DNA of 52,115 bases. It comes from Deltaproteobacteria bacterium (lineage in GTDB: Bacteria > Desulfobacterota > Syntrophia > Syntrophales > UBA2210). The stretch is from the NCBI GenBank assembly GCA_016933215.1, contig JAFGBH010000035.1, positions 1 to 52,115 of the forward strand. The letters run 5' to 3'. Each line of letters starts with the position of its first letter. Position 1 is the stretch's first letter. Positions 1 to 9,957 of this stretch are shown here, in pieces. The notes beneath the pieces are model-generated. The model searched no databases and had not been told where the DNA came from. It worked only from the letters and a program-made list of their open reading frames with translations. A program made the translations under genes and the position numbers.

Positions 1-217
1 CCCCGCAATCCCGTATAAGCGGGATCTCCGCTTTTGCTCCGACAGTTGCGGGGAATCTCCGATTGTTTAGTAAGTTAGAATTTATTTTCTGTGTTTTCTG
101 GCAGATAATAAATTCGTTAACTCACTTATCCCGATTGTCGGAATTAAGGAAAATGTTTATTTTGTATTCGCTCGCTAACCCCGCCGCAGAGAGCGGGGAA
201 TGCGCTCGCTTTTCAAT
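1..217 (-). repeat. Family A palindromic repeat, copy 1 (extended and interrupted variant)
   Basis: This is a reverse-orientation copy of the repeat also seen at 5882, 17407, 22711 and 51971. It contains the shared blocks for the GC-rich hairpin (CCCCGC near 1-6 with TTGCGGGG near 47-54) and the CGCTCGC...CCCCGCCGC...GCGGGG block at 170-208. A nested perfect hairpin ATCCCG-N6-CGGGAT lies at 8-25, shared only with the 17407 copy. Between 68 and about 145 there is extra AT-rich sequence absent from the other copies. The copy probably begins before the window. The stretch up to 318 holds nothing else recognisable apart from the AAGGAC ribosome site before the first gene. Confidence 0.75.
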
Positions 218-318
218 TCCATGATTTTAAAAACTAGAGAAATTCCTATTGATAATCCTTCGAAGTTGTTCTATATTTACACATTGTAATTACTATCCCC
301 AAAAGGACAAAAGCCATT

Positions 319-2634
319 ATGAGTATCTTCAAGGCACATACCAAGCATAGCAACAACAGCCCGGCAAATACTCAGATAACTGAGCTCGAGGAAAAACTGA
401 ATATCAGAAGGGCTCTGCAGAACATTACGAACCGTATAAATGCGGCGCAGAACCTGAAAAACATACTGGTTGACCTGAGGGAAGACATTCTGGCCCTTTT
501 CGATGCAAAATCTGTGACGATATATGTAAAAGACCAATCGACCAATGAGATCTATTCGATGTTTCTTGCAGGATCAAAACTGTCGGAGATACGGTTACCC
601 ATTACGAATCAAAGCATCGCGGGGTATGCTGCCAACAACATGAAAGTAGTCAATATAACGGATGCCTATGACAGCGAGGAATTAAAAAAGATAGGCGCCG
701 AACTCTCCTTCGATTCAAGTTGGGACCTGAAATCAGGGATAAAGACCACCCAGGTAATGGCCGTTCCAATTCCCCATGAAGGAAAAGTCATGGGTGTGAT
801 TCAGATCCTTAATAAGGAAAACGGAGCGAATAAATTTAGTGAAGATGATGAGGCCTTTCTGAAGGAAATAGCCGACGTACTCGGTATAGCCTTCTTCAAC
901 CACGAAAGGATAAAAAAGAAAAAAAGGTCACGCTTCGATTATCTCATACGATACGGGCTGATCTCGGCGGAGGACCTTGAAGAAGCCTACGGTAAATCTC
1001 GGGATAACCGGGAAACCATTGAAGACTATCTCATGAAGACCTTCAAAATCCCGAAGGAGGATATCGGCAAGTCTCTTGCTGAATTTTATGGCTGCGAGTT
1101 TGTCCAGTTCAGTGACAAGGCACCCACACCCTTCGACCTTCTCAAGAATCTCAAGGAAGAATATCTTCGAAGAGAGATGTGGGTTCCTTTGGAAAGAAAA
1201 GACGGAAAGGTCAGAATAGTCATCGATGACCCGAATAATGTCCTTAAGAGGGACATGATAGAGAGTCTTCTGAAGACAAGGGCTGTCGTCTACGACGTCG
1301 CCCTCTACAGTGATATAAAGAAATATATCAATTTCTTTTATCAGACCGACGATGTTCAGGGTTCCATCTCCGACATAATAGGTCAGCTCGACGCCGAGGA
1401 TGATAACACCGAGGATGAGGGGGTCACCGAATCCGACAGCATTATTATGCAGCTGGTCAACAGAGTTATCAACGATGCCTATAACAGAAACGCCTCTGAT
1501 ATACATGTAGAGCCAAATCTTTCCAAAAAGAATGTGGAGGTCAGATACAGGATAGACGGGGATTTGATGAAGTATCAGACATTCCCCTTTAACTATAAGT
1601 CTGCCGTCGTTTCGAGAATCAAGATCATGTCAAATCTCGATATCACGGAACGAAGAATCCCCCAGGATGGAAAAATAAAATTTAGAAGGCCCCGCGGAGA
1701 CGAAATCGAGCTTCGGGTGGCAACCGTTCCCACACAGGGGGGGGTGGAGGATGTGGTCATGCGTATTCTGGCAAAGGGAGAGACGCTGCCCCTGGAAGAT
1801 ATGGGTCTTTCCACACCCAGCTATAACAACCTCACGGATATTATAAAAAAACCATATGGAATGATTCTCTGCGTGGGACCCACGGGTTCGGGTAAAACGA
1901 CCACCCTTCATGCCTGTCTCAAAAACATCAATAAACCGGAGACAAAAATATGGACGGCTGAAGATCCCGTAGAGATTACTCAGTACGGACTTCGGCAGGT
2001 TCAAGTCAACCCCAAAATAGGATTCGATTTTGCCTCCGCCATGAGGGCCTTTCTTAGGGCCGATCCCGATGTAATAATGGTGGGAGAAATGAGGGATTAT
2101 GAAACGGCAAAGACCGGCATCGAGGCATCACTGACGGGACATCTCGTTTTCAGTACGCTTCACACCAACAGCGCACCGGAAACAATTGTGAGGCTCCTCG
2201 AGATGGGTATCGACCCTCTGAATTTTGCCGACTCACTTCTCGGGATCCTTGCCCAGAGGCTCGTAAGAACACTCTGTAAGAACTGCAAGGAAGAATACCA
2301 TCCCACGAAAGAAGAATACGATGAGCTGGCCGCAAATTACGGGGAAGAGATGTTTGAGACGCTTAACTTTCCCTACGATGAAAATTTCAAGCTTTACAGG
2401 CCGGCCGGCTGCTCGAAATGCGAAAACACGGGATATAGAGGCAGAATGGGCCTTCATGAACTGCTCGTTTCATCGGATAGAATCAAAGGACTTATCACGA
2501 AAAAGGCTACCATCGAAGAAATACGAAAAGCTTCAATTGACGAGGGAATGAGGACGCTGCTTCAGGACGGTATCGAAAAAATCTTTCGGGGCTTTACGGA
2601 CTTCAACCAGGTAAGAAAGGTATGTATTAAATAA
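319..2634 (+). CDS. GAF domain-containing type II secretion / type IV pilus assembly ATPase (GspE/PulE/PilB family)
   Basis: Hexameric traffic ATPase of the GspE/PilB superfamily, which powers pilus polymerisation or pseudopilus assembly at the cytoplasmic face of the inner membrane. In order: a GAF-like sensory domain (about residues 40-195), an MshEN/T2SSE_N-like domain (about 205-330, beginning near RFDYLIRYGLIS), then the ATPase core with Walker A GPTGSGKT at about 520-527, an Asp-box GEMRD and a His-box STLHTNS. A CxxC pair near 653 and a second near 698 form the usual zinc module. At 771 residues it is longer than typical PilB (about 560-570) because of the GAF domain. ATG 319 is preceded by AAGGAC. 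No other pilus gene is nearby, so pilus versus secretion cannot be decided here. Confidence 0.88.
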   Translation: MSIFKAHTKHSNNSPANTQITELEEKLNIRRALQNITNRINAAQNLKNILVDLREDILALFDAKSVTIYVKDQSTNEIYSMFLAGSKLSEIRLPITNQSIAGYAANNMKVVNITDAYDSEELKKIGAELSFDSSWDLKSGIKTTQVMAVPIPHEGKVMGVIQILNKENGANKFSEDDEAFLKEIADVLGIAFFNHERIKKKKRSRFDYLIRYGLISAEDLEEAYGKSRDNRETIEDYLMKTFKIPKEDIGKSLAEFYGCEFVQFSDKAPTPFDLLKNLKEEYLRREMWVPLERKDGKVRIVIDDPNNVLKRDMIESLLKTRAVVYDVALYSDIKKYINFFYQTDDVQGSISDIIGQLDAEDDNTEDEGVTESDSIIMQLVNRVINDAYNRNASDIHVEPNLSKKNVEVRYRIDGDLMKYQTFPFNYKSAVVSRIKIMSNLDITERRIPQDGKIKFRRPRGDEIELRVATVPTQGGVEDVVMRILAKGETLPLEDMGLSTPSYNNLTDIIKKPYGMILCVGPTGSGKTTTLHACLKNINKPETKIWTAEDPVEITQYGLRQVQVNPKIGFDFASAMRAFLRADPDVIMVGEMRDYETAKTGIEASLTGHLVFSTLHTNSAPETIVRLLEMGIDPLNFADSLLGILAQRLVRTLCKNCKEEYHPTKEEYDELAANYGEEMFETLNFPYDENFKLYRPAGCSKCENTGYRGRMGLHELLVSSDRIKGLITKKATIEEIRKASIDEGMRTLLQDGIEKIFRGFTDFNQVRKVCIK

Positions 2635-2635
2635 T

Positions 2636-2760
2636 GAAGCTCCCCGCCCACAGGGTGGGGCTTCCCGGCAAGGAAGCCGAAGGCGAATAATATATTCCTT
2701 TTTAATTGCGCCCCCTTGACCCCGCCTGCAAGGCGGGGGTTGCGGGTGCGCCCCCGGTCA
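2636..2760 (+). repeat. Family B palindromic repeat, copy 1
   Basis: A GC-rich hairpin (GAAGCTCCCCGCCC with GGGTGGGGCTTC) at 2636-2665 and a second one (CCCCGCCT with AGGCGGGG) at 2719-2738 are joined by an AT-rich spacer; the copy ends GGGTGCGCCCCCGGTCA. A close match is at 38028-38135. It fills the whole gap between two convergent genes: it starts one base after the ATPase stop codon, and its terminal TCA is the mutS stop codon. The hairpins could serve as a bidirectional terminator. The two-hairpin design resembles palindrome-ended non-autonomous elements mobilised by Y1 (IS200/IS605-type) transposases, which is inference. Confidence 0.75.
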
Positions 2761-5382
2761 TTTCTTCCCCTTTATTCTCGTCTGCCACTCGCTGATCTTC
2801 TGCAGTGCATCAATCGGCGTTACGTTTAAAATATCGAGATTTCCTAACTCGCGCAGGACGTAATCCCTGTCCTCCATAAAGAGGTTCAGCTGCTCCTGTC
2901 CCCTTCTCATAGCGGACATTTCCCCTCTGGCAATTCTCGGCATTCCCACTTCATCCAGTTCACCTCTCTCCAGATTTTCCAGGATCTCCCGTGCGCGCAG
3001 GATGACCTCATCAGGTACGCCGGCCAGTCTCGCCACCTGAATGCCGTAACTCCTGTTTGTTCCGCCCTCGACAATTTTTCTCAGGAATATGATTTCCTCT
3101 CCCCATTCTTTTACTGCGATACTGTAATTTTTGACCCCTTCCTGGGTCCTGGAGAGGTCGGTCAATTCATGATAATGGGTTGCAAAGAGCGTCCGGGCAC
3201 CGAGTCTTTCAGAACTGCTTATATGCTCCGTGACGGCCCAGGCAATACTGAGTCCGTCGAAGGTGCTTGTTCCCCTGCCGACCTCGTCAAGGAGTATCAG
3301 ACTTTTCTGTGTGGCACTTTTCAGGATGGTGGCAACTTCCGTCATCTCAACCATAAAGGTGCTCTGCCCCCTGGCAAGGTTATCCGCCGCCCCCACCCTG
3401 GTAAAGAGCTTGTCGACCAGACCGATCGTTGCCTCCGAGGCAGGAACAAAGCTTCCCATCTGTGCCATAAGCACGACGATTGCCACCTGCCTGATATAAG
3501 TTGATTTACCCGCCATATTGGGACCGGTAATCACGAGAAAACGATTATTACGCGTGTCGAGGAGGGTATCATTCGGCACAAAACCATCGGCGAGATTCAT
3601 CCTCTCTACGACAGGGTGTCTTCCATCCCGTATCTCTATAAAATCTTCTTCATTTATCTTGGGACAGGAGTAGTTATATCGTTCTGCCACCTCCGCCAGG
3701 GCAGTGAGTGCATCCAGCTCGGCAAGGCGAAATGCCGTTTTCTGGATTCTCTCTATCTCGCATGCGATCTTTCCCCGTATATCGACAAAAAGGTCGTACT
3801 CCAGCTTTTTCCGTCTCTCCTCAGCATTCAGGACGGTCGATTCATAACGCTTCAATTCCTCGTTGATATATCTTTCGGCATTGACAAGTGTCTGCTTCCG
3901 CACATAATCATCGGGCGCCAGGCCCGCATTTGCCTTTGTTATCTCGATGTAATAGCCAAACACATTATTAAAACCGACTTTGAGCGTATTGATGCCTGTT
4001 CTCTTTCTCTCCTTTTCTTCCAGTTTGGCAATCCATTTCTTGCCGTCGGTTGCAAGGGAAACCAGGCTGTCCAACTCTTCGTTGTATCCCTTCTTAATCA
4101 CATACCCTTCGCCTATTGTCAGAGGGGGTTCATCAACGATTGATCGTTCTATAAGCTCTTTTATGTCGGGCATCCCGTCAATACCGCCGCAAATGCTCAG
4201 CATTTTTGAAGACTCCAACCCGTCGATAACATCTTTGATGGCAGGTATCATTGCAAGGGATGTCTTGAGAGAGACCAGATCTCGTCCATTTGCAATTCCC
4301 ATGGAGATTCTGCCTCCTAATCTCTCGAGATCATAGACATGAGAAAGTAGTTCGCGAAGGTTTTTTCTCAGGATATGCTGTTCTTTTATCTCTTTAACTG
4401 CGGCAAGTCTCTCCTTGATCATTTCGGGATCAAAGAGGGGATAATTGAGCCACCACCTCAGCCTTCTCGCGCCTGGTGCGGTAACGGTCTCATCAAGGAC
4501 ATGAAAAAGCGTCCCTGTCTTGTTCCCCCCCTGGATTGTCTGAAAGAGTTCGAGGCTTTTTTTCGCCGTATCGTCGAGCAGGAGATATCCTTTTATCTCA
4601 TGCCACTCGATACCGTTAATGTGACCGAATCCCTCCCGCTGTGTATCCTTTACATATTCGAGAACCGCTCCCGCCGCCTCCGTTGCAGCGGGGTGCTTTT
4701 CCAGATCTCTATCGTCTATCACTTTTGCATCAAAATACTCTTTGAGAAGATCGATTGCCCTGTCATATTCAAAGCTGGACGAGGAAAGATAATTCACGAC
4801 ACAATGATTCATCTCAGGAGACATTGCCTTTACAATAGAGCTTCCTCTCAGTTCCTCAGCGAGGAGAAGTTCTTTTATTTCAAGACCGGCAATCTCATTG
4901 AGGAATATCTCCCTGTTGTCGGTTTCAGTTACCCGGAATTCACCCGTCGATATATCAATGAATGCGAGGCCGAAGGTCTCGTCCCTCAGAGAGAAACTGG
5001 CGAGAAAGTTGTTTTTCTTTGCCGAGAGATTCTCCGAATCTGCCACCAGGCCAGGCGTGACAATGCGGACGACCTCCCTTTTCACAATCCCTTTGGCCTC
5101 TTTCGGATCTTCAACCTGCTCGCATATGGCCACCTTGTACCCGCTGTCGATCAGCTTGGAAATATAGGTCGAGGCCGCATGATGAGGAACACCACAGAGG
5201 GGGATGCTGTCCTTCTTCCCTTTATTTCTCGACGTAAGGGTGATTTCCAGGACCCTTGAAGCGGTAACAGCATCCTCAAAGAACATCTCGTAGAAGTCAC
5301 CCATCCGGAAGAAAATAATGCAATCCTTATACCGCTCCTTAACGTCCAGATACTGCCGCATCGCCGGGGTAATCTTCATCAT
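2758..5382 (-). CDS. mutS: DNA mismatch repair protein MutS
   Basis: Mismatch-recognition ATPase that binds mispairs and recruits MutL. The N-terminus keeps the mismatch-binding Phe-x-Glu ([11 protein letters not shown]) typical of MutS I. The C-terminal ABC-type ATPase has Walker [10 protein letters not shown] at about 618-626 and the signature and Walker B region [13 protein letters not shown]. About 874 residues, normal for the family. I place the start at the ATG at 5382, which overlaps the upstream gene's stop as ATGA; an in-frame GTG at 5388 is an alternative. Translationally coupled with the membrane protein upstream. The stop codon lies inside the end of a family B repeat. Confidence 0.97.
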   Translation of the reverse strand: MMKITPAMRQYLDVKERYKDCIIFFRMGDFYEMFFEDAVTASRVLEITLTSRNKGKKDSIPLCGVPHHAASTYISKLIDSGYKVAICEQVEDPKEAKGIVKREVVRIVTPGLVADSENLSAKKNNFLASFSLRDETFGLAFIDISTGEFRVTETDNREIFLNEIAGLEIKELLLAEELRGSSIVKAMSPEMNHCVVNYLSSSSFEYDRAIDLLKEYFDAKVIDDRDLEKHPAATEAAGAVLEYVKDTQREGFGHINGIEWHEIKGYLLLDDTAKKSLELFQTIQGGNKTGTLFHVLDETVTAPGARRLRWWLNYPLFDPEMIKERLAAVKEIKEQHILRKNLRELLSHVYDLERLGGRISMGIANGRDLVSLKTSLAMIPAIKDVIDGLESSKMLSICGGIDGMPDIKELIERSIVDEPPLTIGEGYVIKKGYNEELDSLVSLATDGKKWIAKLEEKERKRTGINTLKVGFNNVFGYYIEITKANAGLAPDDYVRKQTLVNAERYINEELKRYESTVLNAEERRKKLEYDLFVDIRGKIACEIERIQKTAFRLAELDALTALAEVAERYNYSCPKINEEDFIEIRDGRHPVVERMNLADGFVPNDTLLDTRNNRFLVITGPNMAGKSTYIRQVAIVVLMAQMGSFVPASEATIGLVDKLFTRVGAADNLARGQSTFMVEMTEVATILKSATQKSLILLDEVGRGTSTFDGLSIAWAVTEHISSSERLGARTLFATHYHELTDLSRTQEGVKNYSIAVKEWGEEIIFLRKIVEGGTNRSYGIQVARLAGVPDEVILRAREILENLERGELDEVGMPRIARGEMSAMRRGQEQLNLFMEDRDYVLRELGNLDILNVTPIDALQKISEWQTRIKGKK

Positions 5383-5816
5383 TCCCACTTACTGTCGTCC
5401 TTTTCCTCAAGATCGATATACTGACCCTTGTCTCCCCTGCCCTCATGTCTTTTATAGGTCCTGAAGTGTATCTGATCCCCACCTTTGACGAATGAATTGA
5501 GAAGCCCGCTTATGATGCTGATTATCAGCGAACCAAAAATGGCAGCCCAGAAACCGATGACATCAAAACCCGATACGACACCCGACACCATTTTCAGAAG
5601 AAGCGCGTTTATAATAAACGTAAAGAGACCGAGGCTCAGTATATTTATGGGAAGAGTCAGAATAATGAGGACAGGTCGAAAGAAAACGTTCAGCAGCCCC
5701 AGAAGTGCCGCAGCGAAAAAAGCGGAGAAAAAATCCTCCACCCTTATCCCCTCCAGAAAGTAAGAGGCGAATATGATAGCTACCGTCAATATAAGCCAGC
5801 GTAGTAAAAATCTCAT
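5379..5816 (-). CDS. Phage holin family 4 / YvlD-like small membrane protein
   Basis: A 145-residue protein with about four hydrophobic segments (near 5-20, 27-45, 54-75 and 85-110) followed by a charged tail rich in Asp, Glu, Lys and Arg. The pattern of [18 protein letters not shown] followed by FIINALLL is characteristic of the PF04020 'phage holin 4_2' family, which is widespread in bacterial chromosomes and not a phage marker. Molecular function is unknown. It overlaps mutS by four bases (ATGA) and is probably cotranscribed with it. Confidence 0.82.
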   Translation of the reverse strand: MRFLLRWLILTVAIIFASYFLEGIRVEDFFSAFFAAALLGLLNVFFRPVLIILTLPINILSLGLFTFIINALLLKMVSGVVSGFDVIGFWAAIFGSLIISIISGLLNSFVKGGDQIHFRTYKRHEGRGDKGQYIDLEEKDDSKWE

Positions 5817-5881
5817 TTTCCCCGTTCCTCTCGTTTGGTGTAAGCTTCAACCAATGAAATCCTTTTCATGTGATTGGAACC

Positions 5882-6000
5882 TTGAACTGAACAGCGAGCG
5901 CATTCCCCGTTGCTTGCAGCGGGGTTAGCGAGCGAATATAAAATAAAAATTTTTCCTTAACAGTCGGAGATTCCCCGCAACTTGTTGCGGGGTGCTTCAA
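5882..6000 (+). repeat. Family A palindromic repeat, copy 2
   Basis: A 119-bp complete copy starting TTGAACTGAACAGCG and ending GTGCTTCAA, so the ends are short inverted repeats (TTGAA/TTCAA). It contains a hairpin CCCCG-TTGC/GCA-CGGGG flanked by direct repeats AGCGAGCG, an AT-rich middle, and a second hairpin CCCCGCAAC/GTTGCGGGG. It sits in the gap between two minus-strand genes. It is nearly identical to the copy at 51971-52087. Confidence 0.88.
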
Positions 6001-6035
6001 ATTCCTACCCTGTACGATAAGAAAATTCAAGGGCA

Positions 6036-6941
6036 TTATTTGATGATGAGCCACCGGTACTCGCGGATATGATCGAGAAGTTCATAGATGATCTCCTGTT
6101 CATCCGTTGCCGAGGCCCGTGACAGAAAGATAAATCTCATCTTGTTTGTATCGGCCACTCCTACGAGGTCAATAAGCGAGCCCGTCGTAATATTCCTCCC
6201 CAAAGCCCTCGCCACCGTTACAAGATGAGAAAACCGTATCGTGAACTCAGAGTGCCCCTTCAGCCGAATCTCTCGTGGAAACCCGCCGGAAGCGAGCCCC
6301 TTTCCAAGATATTCCATAGTACCGGGAATGACAGGATCACTGGAATGTTCGGCAATGAATGCCTTCGTCCCAACTTTGCAGAGTGCCTCTACTACTTTAA
6401 GAGCACCGTAATTGAAATTAAAAGACCCCTCGGTGGGAATTTCCAATTCATAGCGTCCGACAAAGGCTTCGATCTCCCTGGGGAGGTTTTTTCCATCAGC
6501 AATCCTCCAGGTATCAAGATCACCCATCATTTCGTTAAAAATTATCACGTCCATTCCGGCAAAAAGGTGCACAATTTCAGCTATATCTCCATTGATGAAT
6601 GTCACCTTTGAACCCCACCTCTTTAACGTTTCCCTCTGTTTTTTGAGGAGAAACATGGAGAGGTCGGTCATGAAAACCTTGTCCACCGAGCTCGAATACT
6701 CTTCCAGAAGGCCCTTCATGAGGCTCCCATATCCTCCACCAACCTCACATATCCTGCATCCCCCTCTCAAGATATCCTCTTCCTGCAAACGTTTTCCAAC
6801 TATTGAACCATAGGAACGGGGATTTTTCAGCGCCGCCATATAGGGTGAATTGAGGGAGGAAAGAGACTCACATATGGTATACTCGGTCATGAGATCTATC
6901 GGCTGATATCGATAATAGTCCTGGGTCTTATTGACACTCAC
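6036..6941 (-). CDS. Class I SAM-dependent methyltransferase
   Basis: A 301-residue protein with the class I methyltransferase motif I CEVGGGYGSL (about residues 65-74), an acidic end of strand 2 (FMTDLSMF) and the motif II-like FINGDIAEIV. The central part resembles putative sugar O-methyltransferases and MidA-like enzymes, but the substrate cannot be read from the sequence. The start appears to be GTG at 6941; upstream GGGGCGG is a weak ribosome site. No obvious operon partner: the next gene upstream is divergent. Confidence 0.75.
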   Translation of the reverse strand: MSVNKTQDYYRYQPIDLMTEYTICESLSSLNSPYMAALKNPRSYGSIVGKRLQEEDILRGGCRICEVGGGYGSLMKGLLEEYSSSVDKVFMTDLSMFLLKKQRETLKRWGSKVTFINGDIAEIVHLFAGMDVIIFNEMMGDLDTWRIADGKNLPREIEAFVGRYELEIPTEGSFNFNYGALKVVEALCKVGTKAFIAEHSSDPVIPGTMEYLGKGLASGGFPREIRLKGHSEFTIRFSHLVTVARALGRNITTGSLIDLVGVADTNKMRFIFLSRASATDEQEIIYELLDHIREYRWLIIK

Positions 6942-7034
6942 AACCGCCCCACTATCTTCTTCTTATATTATTGCATATGTAGTATATGAGTGAACCTCGG
7001 TCAAGAACAAGAAATAAAGTAAACGGATCGCTTA

Positions 7035-7358
7035 ATGAAAAAAGGGCAAACTATCACGTGCAAACGATGCGGCAGATGCTGTCTCGCTCACCTTATCTCA
7101 TATACTACCGATGAGGACATTGAACGCTGGAGGAGAGAAGGAAGGACTGACATTCTCCATATCATAGACCGCGACATTCCCGTATGGGCGGGCGATCATC
7201 TTGTGTCGGCAGCTGATGGACGGCACCTTCGCGGCTGTCCCTTTCTTGACTGGAAAGAAAAATCGGCTCTATGTGCGATTTACGAGACAAGGCCCAGGGT
7301 ATGCAGGGAATTCATGCCGGGGTCATCTGAGCTCTGTCCTCAGTTCAAAAGAAAATAA
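7035..7358 (+). CDS. YkgJ-family cysteine cluster (zinc/iron-chelating) protein
   Basis: A 107-residue protein with the family hallmark CKRCGRCC at residues 9-16, a central CPF, and C-terminal Cys residues in CAIYETRPRVCREF and CPQF. This arrangement is that of the CxxCxxCC (YkgJ, PF03692) family, thought to hold a metal or Fe-S site; the function is not established. It stands alone, 135 bp upstream of rlmN on the same strand, divergent from the methyltransferase. Confidence 0.85.
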   Translation: MKKGQTITCKRCGRCCLAHLISYTTDEDIERWRREGRTDILHIIDRDIPVWAGDHLVSAADGRHLRGCPFLDWKEKSALCAIYETRPRVCREFMPGSSELCPQFKRK

Positions 7359-7492
7359 CTCCTCCATTGACATCGCCTTTATCAACGTTATATTGATGAG
7401 ACAGAGTAACCGAAACAGGCAGACTGACTGAAATTTACTACCCCCTTTATACCCCGGGCAGGGAATTGAGACAAATCCTCAGGGAATAACCG

Positions 7493-8545
7493 ATGGAATC
7501 AAAAGAATTGTGCGGCGTGAGACCCAATATCAAAGATATGACCCTTTCCGAGATAGAGTCCTTCATACTCCACCTCGGAAAGGAGCGATACCGGGCCCGT
7601 CAAATCATGAAGTGGCTTTATCAATCGGGTGTCACTTCATTTTACGAAATGACAAACCTCTCCAAGAACTTCAGGAAAGAGATAGATAAGCTCGCACGAA
7701 TAGGATCGCTCGTCATAGAGACGATACAGGAGTCCAAAGACGGAACAAAAAAGATCCTCTTTAAGCTGGAGGATGGTCATTTCATCGAAAGTGTCGTCCT
7801 TCATGAGAAAAATCATTTGACTCTTTGTATTTCCACTCAGGTCGGATGTCGAATGGGTTGCAGGTTTTGTCTGACGGGACGACAGGGGCTTGCGAGAAAT
7901 CTGAATGTCTCAGAAATAGTTGACCAGATTACGTGCCTCAGATTCGGTATTCCCGAAGGGAGAGATATAAAAAATATCGTGATGATGGGAATGGGAGAAC
8001 CTCTCCTCAATTACGAAAATGTTCTGAAGGCAATCGATATCATTACCTCGGACGTGGGACTGGGCTTTTCAAAGCGAAGGATTACGGTCTCAACCTGCGG
8101 TATCGTGCCGATGATATATCAGCTTGGGAAGGATATGTGCGTTAATCTTGCCGTCTCTCTCAATGCAACAGATAATGAAACGAGAGACCATCTGATGCCC
8201 GTCAACAGAAAATATCCTCTGGAGGAACTCATTGCTGCATGTAAGGAATATCCCATGCCGAGGCGGAGGATGATCACCTTTGAATATATTTTGATCGACT
8301 CGGTCAATGACAGGAAAGAAGATGCCGTGAGGCTTTCCCATCTCATGGACGGGATACATTGCAAGTTTAATCTTATACCCTTTAACGAATTTCCGGAATC
8401 GGACCTGAAAAAACCATCAAAAGAAAGAATATCTAAGTTTAGGGATATGCTGATAAAAAACAATTTTACCGCAACAGTACGTCCGAGCAAGGGAAGTGAT
8501 ATACTCGCCGCCTGCGGTCAGTTAAGCGGCAGGGCAAGGAACTAA
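7493..8545 (+). CDS. rlmN: Dual-specificity 23S rRNA m2A2503 / tRNA m2A37 methyltransferase RlmN
   Basis: Radical SAM enzyme that methylates C2 of A2503 in 23S rRNA and A37 of certain tRNAs. The radical-SAM cluster ligands are C119, C123 and C126 (CRMGCRFC). The GMGEPLLNY block and C-terminal region SDILAACGQL, which holds the conserved catalytic Cys, are present. 350 residues is normal. It converges with the response regulator gene, 21 bp away. Confidence 0.96.
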   Translation: MESKELCGVRPNIKDMTLSEIESFILHLGKERYRARQIMKWLYQSGVTSFYEMTNLSKNFRKEIDKLARIGSLVIETIQESKDGTKKILFKLEDGHFIESVVLHEKNHLTLCISTQVGCRMGCRFCLTGRQGLARNLNVSEIVDQITCLRFGIPEGRDIKNIVMMGMGEPLLNYENVLKAIDIITSDVGLGFSKRRITVSTCGIVPMIYQLGKDMCVNLAVSLNATDNETRDHLMPVNRKYPLEELIAACKEYPMPRRRMITFEYILIDSVNDRKEDAVRLSHLMDGIHCKFNLIPFNEFPESDLKKPSKERISKFRDMLIKNNFTATVRPSKGSDILAACGQLSGRARN

Positions 8546-8566
8546 CGGGTTAATCTAATTTCCTCC

Positions 8567-9919
8567 TCAGTCCATCACGCCATATTTTTTCAGTTTTTTA
8601 TGAAGGGTTCTCCTCGTGATTCCAAGACGTCGCGCCGCCTCACTTTTATTACCTGCCGCCGCCTCCAAGGTTTCTAAAACGGTATTCCTTTCCACATCTT
8701 CCAGGGGCATGTTTCCGTGATTGCTATACTCAATTGCGGGTTCGTTCCTGATTATCAGCGATAAATCTTCCTCATCCAGATATTCGGCTCTTGAGAGAAC
8801 GACGGCTCTCTCAATCGTATTCATTACTTCTCGTATGTTTCCTGGCCACGCATACTTGAGAAGACTGTCCATTGCCTGAGGGGTGAGGCCCTTGATATCT
8901 TTGCGATTCTTTTCGGCAAATTGCGTGAGGAAATGCTGTGCCAGGAGGGGAATATCCTCCCTCCTCTCCCGAAGGGACGGCATATTCAGGGAAACAACAT
9001 TCAGACGGTAAAAAAGGTCTTCCCGGAAATTTCCCTTCTCAACCTCTTCAATAAGGTTCCGGTTCGTCGCGGCGATTACCCTTACGTCTATCTTTATTAC
9101 CTCATCACCGCCCACACGTACTATTTCTCTTTCCTGCAATACGCGCAGTAATTTTACCTGCATAGCCAGTGACATCTCGCTGACCTCATCCAGAAAGATG
9201 CTTCCTCCATCGGCCTGGCGGAATTTCCCCTCCTTCCTCCTTTCGGCGCCCGTGAAAGAGCCCTTTTCATGACCGAAGAGTTCCGATTCGAGGAGCGTTT
9301 CGGTAATTGCGGCACAATTGATCTTAACAAAGGGCTCCTTCTTTCGCAGGCTGTTAAAATGTATAGCCCCGGCGATCAATTCTTTGCCTGTACCAGACTC
9401 TCCCGTCAGAAGAACCGTTGCATCGGAGGGGGCCACCTGTGCAACGGTTTCCATGAGTTTCTCCATGGCATCACTGCGGCCGATAATGTTCTGTCTGTCA
9501 AATCTGACACCCAGATTTTCTCTTAAGAGACGATTTTCCTCCCGTAGCTGCCGATGCTCCATGGCCCTTTCTATGATAATCTGCAGTTCGTCAAAATCGA
9601 GCGGTTTCGTAAGATAATCATAGGCTCCCTTTTTAAGGGCCTCGACGGCAGATTCAACGGAAGAAAAAGCGGTCATTATAATGACTGGAATGGCGGGATT
9701 TATGGTTTTTATTTCGTGAAGGGCCTCAATACCTGACATTCTCATCATTCGTACGTCCATCAATATCAGGTCGAAACTCCTTTCCCGAACTTTTTCTATG
9801 GCGGTGTCACCATCGTCCGCCTCGAAGATGACATATCCCCATCCGGAAAGGAGGGTCTTGAGCATCGTGCGATGGGCCCGATCATCATCAACAACTAATA
9901 CAGCACCTTTAGCGTTCAT
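8567..9919 (-). CDS. Sigma-54-dependent response regulator, NtrC/ZraR type
   Basis: Three modules are visible. A receiver domain with acidic pocket D11-D13 and phospho-acceptor D55. An AAA+ sigma-54 activation domain with Walker A GESGTGKE and the sigma-54-contact loop GSFTGA (Ser in place of the usual Ala at the second position, a common variant). A C-terminal Fis-type HTH (about 415-450; SEAARRLGITRRTLHKKL). It should activate RNA polymerase holding sigma-54 from distant enhancer sites. It follows the histidine kinase gene by 38 bp and is surely its partner. A near-consensus sigma-54 promoter lies just upstream of the kinase gene, on the other strand, and is a natural target. Confidence 0.95.
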   Translation of the reverse strand: MNAKGAVLVVDDDRAHRTMLKTLLSGWGYVIFEADDGDTAIEKVRERSFDLILMDVRMMRMSGIEALHEIKTINPAIPVIIMTAFSSVESAVEALKKGAYDYLTKPLDFDELQIIIERAMEHRQLREENRLLRENLGVRFDRQNIIGRSDAMEKLMETVAQVAPSDATVLLTGESGTGKELIAGAIHFNSLRKKEPFVKINCAAITETLLESELFGHEKGSFTGAERRKEGKFRQADGGSIFLDEVSEMSLAMQVKLLRVLQEREIVRVGGDEVIKIDVRVIAATNRNLIEEVEKGNFREDLFYRLNVVSLNMPSLRERREDIPLLAQHFLTQFAEKNRKDIKGLTPQAMDSLLKYAWPGNIREVMNTIERAVVLSRAEYLDEEDLSLIIRNEPAIEYSNHGNMPLEDVERNTVLETLEAAAGNKSEAARRLGITRRTLHKKLKKYGVMD

Positions 9920-9957
9920 TATTGCATAACCTCGTGCCGGCGGTTTCTTCCTTCCAT

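Noticed and set aside
1-217. CRISPR-like clustering of GC-rich palindromes at the left end
   Set aside because: The repeats are not regularly spaced with unique spacers; they belong to the dispersed family A element.
4375-5259. Long open frame (294 codons) on the plus strand inside mutS
   Set aside because: It lies wholly antisense to a well-conserved mutS sequence, has no recognisable domain and no ribosome site.
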